A stretch of DNA of 64,000 nt, from contig JARKQJ010000079.1 in assembly GCA_029973955.1 (NCBI GenBank), forward strand, positions 1-64,000, given 5' to 3'. Made by a program: the position numbers and the translations under genes. Under the pieces are notes generated by a model, which ran no database searches, had not been told where the DNA came from, and worked only from the letters and a program-made list of their open reading frames with translations. How positions within the stretch are numbered: position 1 is the first letter of the stretch; each line of letters begins with the position of its first letter. This stretch comes from Paludibaculum sp. GTDB lineage: Bacteria > Acidobacteriota > Terriglobia > Bryobacterales > Bryobacteraceae. Below, one piece after another: positions 59,283 to 64,000 of this stretch.

Positions 59283-60684
59283 AGTGAGCGTGGTGATTCC
59301 GGCCTATCGGGCCGCGCGGTTCGTCGGCGCGGCGGTGGCCAATGCGCGCAGGCAGGGGATCGCGGACGTAGAGATCATTGTGGTGGATGACGGGTCGGAC
59401 GACGGCACGGCGGAGGCGGCGGAGCAGGCGGGCGCAAGAGTGATCCGGCAGGCGAACGCAGGTCCTTCGGCGGCGCGGAACGCAGGGCTGCGGGCGGCCC
59501 AGGGCGAGTGGATCGCGTTTCAGGACGCCGACGATCTGTGGCCGGTGGGCACACTGGCGCGGCTGAAGCGGAAGCTTGAAACGAGCGGCAAGGAAGTGGT
59601 GGTCGGGCGCACGCAAAACGTCAAGCTGGGCGGCGGAGAGGTACCGGATTTGCGCTACGACTCGCCGGCGGCGACGCTGGCGCAGATCTGCCTGCCGGCG
59701 GCGCTGTTCCGCCGCCGCGTCTTCGAGCGCGTGGGCGTGTTTAACGAAGAGATTCGGCTGGCGGAGGACCACGAGTGGTTTCTGCGGGCGCGGGAAGCCG
59801 GCGCGCAAATGGAAATCGAGGCCGAGGTGACACTGGTGTACCGGCATCACGGAGCCAATACGACGCACAGGATGGAGGCGGCGCAGTTTGGGCTGAACCG
59901 GGTTTTGCTGGAGTCTCTGCGGCGGCGGCGGGCGCAGGGATTGGGGCCGCTGGCACCGTGGCTCAGCATGGAGCGGCGGGCGCCGCAGGTGCGGGGCGAG
60001 TTCAGGATTTCCGTAGTGATTCCAGCCTATGAGGCAGAGCGCTACCTGGGCGCGGCGCTGAAGAGCGTGGCCGAGCAGCGGCTGCCGGTGCTCGAAGTGC
60101 TGGTGGTGGACGATGGATCGACCGACGGAACCGTGCGCGTAGCGGAGCGGTTCGGCGGGAGGGTGAGGGTTTTGAAGCAGGCGCGCGGCGGGGCGGCGGC
60201 GGCGCGGAATCTGGGTGTCCGGGCGGCGCGCGGAGAGTGGATCGCGTTTCTGGATGCGGACGATTTCTGGTTGCCGGACCGCCTGGCGTGGCAAGCCGCG
60301 GAGGTGGAGCGTTCGCCGGAATTGGAACTGGTGTACGGCTGCGTGCAGCAGTTCTACTCGCCGGAGTTGGCGTGGCCGGACACCACCCCGCACGAGGAGG
60401 CGGCCGCGGTGCAGGCGGGGATCTTCCCGGGCACCTGCCTGGTGAGGAAAGCCACGTTTGAACGGGTGGGCGATTTCGACACCACGCTGAGGGTGGGCGA
60501 GTTCATCGACTGGCACGCGCGGGCACAGGCCCTGGGCGTGCGGATGCGGACCATTGACGAAGTCCTCATGCGGCGGCGCATTCACAGTTCGAATACCGGC
60601 GTGCGCGAGCGGCAGGCGCAGTCCGACTATGTGAAGGTGCTGAAGGCGGCGCTGGACCGGCGCCGGGCGGCGAGGAACGCATGA
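59266..60684 (+). CDS. double-domain GT2 glycosyltransferase
   Basis: A 472-residue protein built of two GT-A (family 2) domains in tandem. The first spans about 1-240 (SVVIPAYRAARFVGAAV, VVDDGSDDGTAEAA, QDADDLW). The second spans about 248-472 (SVVIPAYEAERYLGAAL, VVDDGSTDGTVRVA, LDADDFW). Both keep the nucleotide-binding DDG and the metal-binding DxD, so both may be active. It overlaps the kinase gene by 17 bp and is overlapped by the ABC transporter start (ATGA). It probably glycosylates the product of this operon or a polymer. Confidence 0.88.
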   Translation: MVAVAEVSVVIPAYRAARFVGAAVANARRQGIADVEIIVVDDGSDDGTAEAAEQAGARVIRQANAGPSAARNAGLRAAQGEWIAFQDADDLWPVGTLARLKRKLETSGKEVVVGRTQNVKLGGGEVPDLRYDSPAATLAQICLPAALFRRRVFERVGVFNEEIRLAEDHEWFLRAREAGAQMEIEAEVTLVYRHHGANTTHRMEAAQFGLNRVLLESLRRRRAQGLGPLAPWLSMERRAPQVRGEFRISVVIPAYEAERYLGAALKSVAEQRLPVLEVLVVDDGSTDGTVRVAERFGGRVRVLKQARGGAAAARNLGVRAARGEWIAFLDADDFWLPDRLAWQAAEVERSPELELVYGCVQQFYSPELAWPDTTPHEEAAAVQAGIFPGTCLVRKATFERVGDFDTTLRVGEFIDWHARAQALGVRMRTIDEVLMRRRIHSSNTGVRERQAQSDYVKVLKAALDRRRAARNA

Positions 60685-62354
60685 CGGGCGGCTGGCGGCA
60701 CTGGTCGGGGTACATGGCGCGCTATCGCGGGCATGGGCCGCGTGTGGGCGGGGTGGTGGTGGCGGCGCTGGTGCAGTCGGTCCTGGTGGCGCCGTTCGTG
60801 TGGCTGGTGCGGGAGCTGTTCGATCGTGTGCTGCCGCGCGGGCAGGTGAGCGAGCTGGCGTTGTATGGAGCGGGTCTGCTGGCGGTGCAGTGGAGCGGCG
60901 GGGCGCTGGCGGTATGGGTGAGGAAGCAGACGCTGACGATCACCAAAGAGGTGATCACGGGGCTGCGGCTGGAGTTACTGGAACGGATCTACGACCTGCC
61001 GCGCGCGTTCCACAGCGGCGTGGAGCAGGGGCGGCTGCACGCTTCGCTGGTGCAGGAGACGGAACGGCTCGACGTGATGAGCAACGCGCTGGTGGCGCAA
61101 CTGTTGCCGGCGGCGATGGGCGGTCTGGTGCTGGGCCTGGCCCTGGCGGCGATCGAGTGGCGGCTGGCGCTGGCGATGGCGTGCGCGGCGCCGTTCCTGG
61201 TGGCGGTGAACCGGGCGATGAAGCCGCGTCTGGAAGAACGCTTCCGCAAGTTCCGGCAGAGCTTTGAAGGCTTCAGCCAGGGGATGCTGTTTGTGCTGGG
61301 GCATGTGGACCTGAGCCGGATGCAGTCGGCGGTCGAGTTGGAAAAAGAGAAGCAGACGCGGAACCTGGAGAAGCTGAAAGAGGCGAGCACGCGACTGGCA
61401 TGGCTCGATACGGGCTACGGGCAGGCGCAGACGGCGATTGCGACCACTGCCAGCGTGCTGGTGCTATTGGGCGGCGGCTGGCTGGTGGCGCGCGGGCAGA
61501 TGACGCTGGGCGCCCTGTTGTCGTTCTATGTCACGGCGGGGCTGCTGCACCAGCATCTGAGAACGGTTCTGACGGCGGTGCCGCAGGTGCTGGCGGCGGG
61601 CGAATCGATGAAAGCCCTGGCTGCGCTGTTGGATGAGACCTCGCGCGAACCGTATCAGGGCAGCGAGCGCGGCCCCGTGCCGGAGAGCTACCGGCTGGAG
61701 TCTGTGACGTTCGGCTACCAGCCGGAGCGCGCTCTGCTGAAGGACGTCAACATGAGACTCGAGCGGGGCAGGACGGTCGCCCTGCTGGGGCCGAACGGGT
61801 GCGGCAAGAGCACGCTGGCATACCTGCTGGCCGGCTTCTACCGGCCGCTGGAGGGGCGCCTGCTGGCCGGAGAGCTGCCGTACGATCAGGCGGAGATCGC
61901 CTGGCTGAGGAGCAGCATGGCGGTGGTCTGGCAGGATCCGCAGCTCTTCCACGGGACGATCCGCGAGAACATCACCTACGGCCGGCCGGAGGCGCACCAG
62001 ATGGAGATTGAGGCCGCCGCGCGACGCGCCACCGCTCACGAGTTCATTGCCTCCCTGCCGCTGGGCTACGATACCGTGGTGGGCGAACAGGGCGTGCTGC
62101 TGAGCGGCGGGCAGCGGCAAAAGATCGCCATTACCCGGGCGTTGTTGCGCAATCCGCGCCTGTTGATCCTGGACGAGCCGACCAACCACTTGGACGGCCG
62201 CGCGATCGAGCAGTTAATGAAAGAGCTCGAAGAGCGGAAAGCCGACCGGGCCACGGTCATCATCAGTCACGATCCGGATGTGGCACGACACGCGGACGAA
62301 TCATGGGTATTGGACGACGGCCGGCTGACGCGCTGGGAGAGGTTAGCGCAATGA
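60681..62354 (+). CDS. ABC transporter, fused permease and ATPase
   Basis: A 557-residue exporter half-transporter. Residues 1-310 hold the six-helix membrane domain (VVVAALVQSVLVAPFVWLVRELF and later helices). The ATPase domain follows: Walker A GPNGCGKST (Lys376), Q-loop VVWQDPQLF, signature LSGGQ and Walker B LLILDEPTNHLDG. There is no N-terminal C39 peptidase domain, unlike many bacteriocin exporters. It resembles the ABC exporters of lasso-peptide and polysaccharide clusters. Start and stop overlap neighbours as ATGA on both sides. Confidence 0.9.
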   Translation: MTGGWRHWSGYMARYRGHGPRVGGVVVAALVQSVLVAPFVWLVRELFDRVLPRGQVSELALYGAGLLAVQWSGGALAVWVRKQTLTITKEVITGLRLELLERIYDLPRAFHSGVEQGRLHASLVQETERLDVMSNALVAQLLPAAMGGLVLGLALAAIEWRLALAMACAAPFLVAVNRAMKPRLEERFRKFRQSFEGFSQGMLFVLGHVDLSRMQSAVELEKEKQTRNLEKLKEASTRLAWLDTGYGQAQTAIATTASVLVLLGGGWLVARGQMTLGALLSFYVTAGLLHQHLRTVLTAVPQVLAAGESMKALAALLDETSREPYQGSERGPVPESYRLESVTFGYQPERALLKDVNMRLERGRTVALLGPNGCGKSTLAYLLAGFYRPLEGRLLAGELPYDQAEIAWLRSSMAVVWQDPQLFHGTIRENITYGRPEAHQMEIEAAARRATAHEFIASLPLGYDTVVGEQGVLLSGGQRQKIAITRALLRNPRLLILDEPTNHLDGRAIEQLMKELEERKADRATVIISHDPDVARHADESWVLDDGRLTRWERLAQ

Positions 62355-63505
62355 GAATCAGCGTCGTCGCTGGAGGCTCATGGCCGAATCAGCGGCAGAA
62401 GCTGGTGTTGCAGGCGTGCGTGTGCGACGGCAGGCTGGCGGTTGAGTCCTGGGAAGAGTTTTACGCGATCAACCAGTTGGAAGAGCTGGACTATGCGAGC
62501 TTCCAGCACCTGCCTCTGGCGCATTGGAACCTCCGCCGCGTGGGCTACGATCATCCGGCCATGGGGATTCTCAAGGGCATCCGGAGGCGCGCCTGGTATG
62601 AGAACCAGAAGAAGTTCCTGCAACTGGCGGCGGACCTGGCAGTCATGGATGACGGGAGCAGCCCGCTGCTGCTGCTGAAAGGGGGCGCGCTGGCGCTTTC
62701 CACCTATCAGGATGCCGGTCTGCGGCAGATGGCCGACTTTGACTTCGCGTGCGAGCCGAGGCTTACACAGCAGATGCTCGACCGGCTGGAAGCATCAGGT
62801 TGGGCGCGGACCACCCGTTCGCCACGGACCCTGGACGAGGGCTACATGCGCTACCGCCACGCCATCGGCCTGGAACAGGAGGGCCGCAGCACCCTGGATG
62901 TGCACTGGCACCTGCTGTTCCGCTGCTGCTCAGAGAAGCTGGATGCTGAGATGTGGGCGCAGACGGAGGAGTTGAACCTGCACGGGAGACGTCTGCGGGT
63001 TCTGCGGCCCACGGCGCAACTGCTGCACACCCTCGAGCATGGCGTGGCCTATAGCGACGCGCCGCCCATCCGCTGGGTGGCCGACGCGATGTCGATCATC
63101 CGGCATGGAGGCGTGGACTGGACTCGCCTGGCGGAGATCGCCGAACGCTATTCGCTGGTCCTGCAGGTGCGGGAGGGACTGCATTACTTGCGCGATGGAT
63201 TTGGAGCCGCGATTCCAGAGGAAGTCCTATCCCGGCTGGACGCCGCGGATGTGAGTGCGGGGGAACGGGCGGAGTTCGCCCGGCTGATGGACCCTTGGGT
63301 GGATCAGGGCATGCTGGATTCGTTCCGTGCCGTGTGCTTCCGCTATGAAAGGGCGCGGAAAGCCGACGGCGCGCCGGCGAGGCCCGGCGATTTCGGCAGC
63401 TTTCTGCAGCATCATTGGAAACTGGATCGAAAGAGCGACGTGCTGCCGCACCTGTTCGGCTGGCTGGGGCGGCGTCTGCGCGGGGCGAGGGTGACGGAGG
63501 GTTGA
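62351..63505 (+). CDS. nucleotidyltransferase-like protein (NTP_transf_5 family)
   Basis: A 384-residue protein. LLLLKGGALALSTYQDAGLRQMADFDFACEP around residues 104-135 gives the minimal nucleotidyltransferase core (GG...R...DxD), and LDVHWHLLFRCC follows. This family occurs with HprK-related kinases and PqqD-like proteins in HPr-rel-A clusters and in some peptide-modification clusters. Its nucleotide and acceptor are unknown. ATG at 62351 overlaps the ABC gene stop; the longer frame beginning at 62303 is inside that gene and was rejected. Confidence 0.8.
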   Translation: MRISVVAGGSWPNQRQKLVLQACVCDGRLAVESWEEFYAINQLEELDYASFQHLPLAHWNLRRVGYDHPAMGILKGIRRRAWYENQKKFLQLAADLAVMDDGSSPLLLLKGGALALSTYQDAGLRQMADFDFACEPRLTQQMLDRLEASGWARTTRSPRTLDEGYMRYRHAIGLEQEGRSTLDVHWHLLFRCCSEKLDAEMWAQTEELNLHGRRLRVLRPTAQLLHTLEHGVAYSDAPPIRWVADAMSIIRHGGVDWTRLAEIAERYSLVLQVREGLHYLRDGFGAAIPEEVLSRLDAADVSAGERAEFARLMDPWVDQGMLDSFRAVCFRYERARKADGAPARPGDFGSFLQHHWKLDRKSDVLPHLFGWLGRRLRGARVTEG

Positions 63506-63506
63506 G

Positions 63507-64000
63507 GTGGCTGCGGCTCGAACGCTTCCCGTAAGCGCGGTGATCACGGCGTACAACTCGGCCTGGTGCCTGGAGCGGGCCGTGGATTCGGTGCGCGCGC
63601 AGAGTGAGGCACCGTCCGAGATCCTGATCGTCGACGACGGCTCCACCGACGGCACGGCGCAGGTAGCCGGCCGGATGGGGGGGGTCCGTTACCTCTGGAA
63701 GCCAAACGGCGGAGCCGCCTCGGCCCGCAACTTCGCCTGGCGCGAGGCGCGCCAGGAGTGGATCGCCTTCCTCGACGCGGACGATCTCTGGATGCCGCGG
63801 AAACTCGCGCGGCAGTGGCTCGCCCTGGCGGGCGAGCCAGGAGCTGAGTTCTGCCTCGGGCTCACGCAACTGCAGGTGCAGGGCGATGGGGGCTATGTAG
63901 ACCAGGGCGCGCCCTGGCCGGCGCCGAGCCTCGGCGCTTCGCTGATCTCCCGCCGCCTGTTCGAACGCCTCGGCGGATTCGACGAGGGTTTGCGCACCAG
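63507..64000 (+). CDS. GT2 glycosyltransferase, 3' end outside the window
   Basis: A GTG start one base after the preceding stop opens a frame that runs off the right edge (164 complete codons). The product begins VAAARTLPVSAVITAYNSAW and shows VDDGSTDGTAQVAG, KPNGGAASARNFAW and FLDADDLWMPRKLAR, the standard family 2 nucleotide- and metal-binding motifs. It resembles the domains of the double GT2 at 59266 and belongs to the same operon. Confidence 0.85.
   Translation, partial: MAAARTLPVSAVITAYNSAWCLERAVDSVRAQSEAPSEILIVDDGSTDGTAQVAGRMGGVRYLWKPNGGAASARNFAWREARQEWIAFLDADDLWMPRKLARQWLALAGEPGAEFCLGLTQLQVQGDGGYVDQGAPWPAPSLGASLISRRLFERLGGFDEGLRT

Noticed and set aside
1..64000. Insertion sequences, prophage, tRNA or rRNA genes
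   Set aside because: No transposase, integrase or phage structural motif was seen, and gaps between genes are too short and lack tRNA-like cloverleaf sequence on reading.

Overview
The window is a gene-dense, high-GC stretch of a bacterial chromosome. Several features point to an Acidobacteriota genome of the Bryobacterales/Solibacter type. These are the many secreted enzymes with Tat-like signal peptides (two Gfo/Idh/MocA oxidoreductases, PL6, GH116), an Oar-like TonB-dependent receptor with an N-terminal carboxypeptidase-regulatory-like domain, two membrane-anchored regulators of a type I associate with that phylum, and a general emphasis on polysaccharide and sugar breakdown. This placement is inference from gene content; there is no rRNA or tRNA gene in the window to confirm it, and I saw no insertion sequence or CRISPR array.

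Layout. 1-256: a 40-bp tandem repeat with hairpin potential that probably continues off the left edge. 258-3706: polyamine genes (agmatine deiminase, divergent from a deoxyhypusine-synthase-like protein and an ornithine-type decarboxylase). 3711-6962: secreted hydrolases (an alpha/beta hydrolase with an EF-hand loop, a phosphodiesterase, a PL6 lyase). 7022-10219: a three-gene overlapping operon (Gfo/Idh, MR/MLE enolase-superfamily enzyme, DUF6807/PmoA-like). 10220-19403: a membrane-anchored regulator, a second Gfo/Idh, a DUF481 barrel, a GHL6-like protein, an LssY_C protein and an MscS channel. 19302-34861: radical SAM protein, GH116, an unusual lectin-LssY_C-hydrolase fusion, YkgJ, GH3, methyltransferase, OmpA-like and GYD proteins, and a sugar transporter preceded by a 37-residue membrane mini-gene.

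34915-44059 is a complete-looking myo-inositol catabolic operon on the minus strand, in transcription order lacI-iolB-iolC-(Cgl0158-type aldolase)-iolD-iolA-iolE-iolG, mostly with stop/start overlaps. A perfect 16-bp palindrome lies just downstream of a TTGACA-type promoter ahead of lacI. The left 11 bases of the same palindrome recur upstream of the mini-gene and sugar transporter at 33181-34596, which suggests that transporter serves the inositol regulon.

44188-51251 holds poorly characterised envelope genes. In it, a 266-bp junction between a lipoprotein gene and a membrane-protein gene has been triplicated in tandem. The result is two chimeric 89-residue genes, each coupled to the next by an ATGA overlap. 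51361-56140 is the TonB receptor with its divergent regulator, followed by an MFS sugar porter.

57789 to the right edge is a tightly packed operon: PqqD-like protein, HprK-related kinase, double GT2 glycosyltransferase, ABC exporter, nucleotidyltransferase-like protein and another GT2. It resembles the gene sets TIGRFAMs calls the HPr-rel-A system. The PqqD-like protein carries a conserved-looking C-terminal tail that may be a built-in peptide substrate. The 46.7-47.4 kb amplification and the 57.8-64 kb operon are the most interesting parts of the window.
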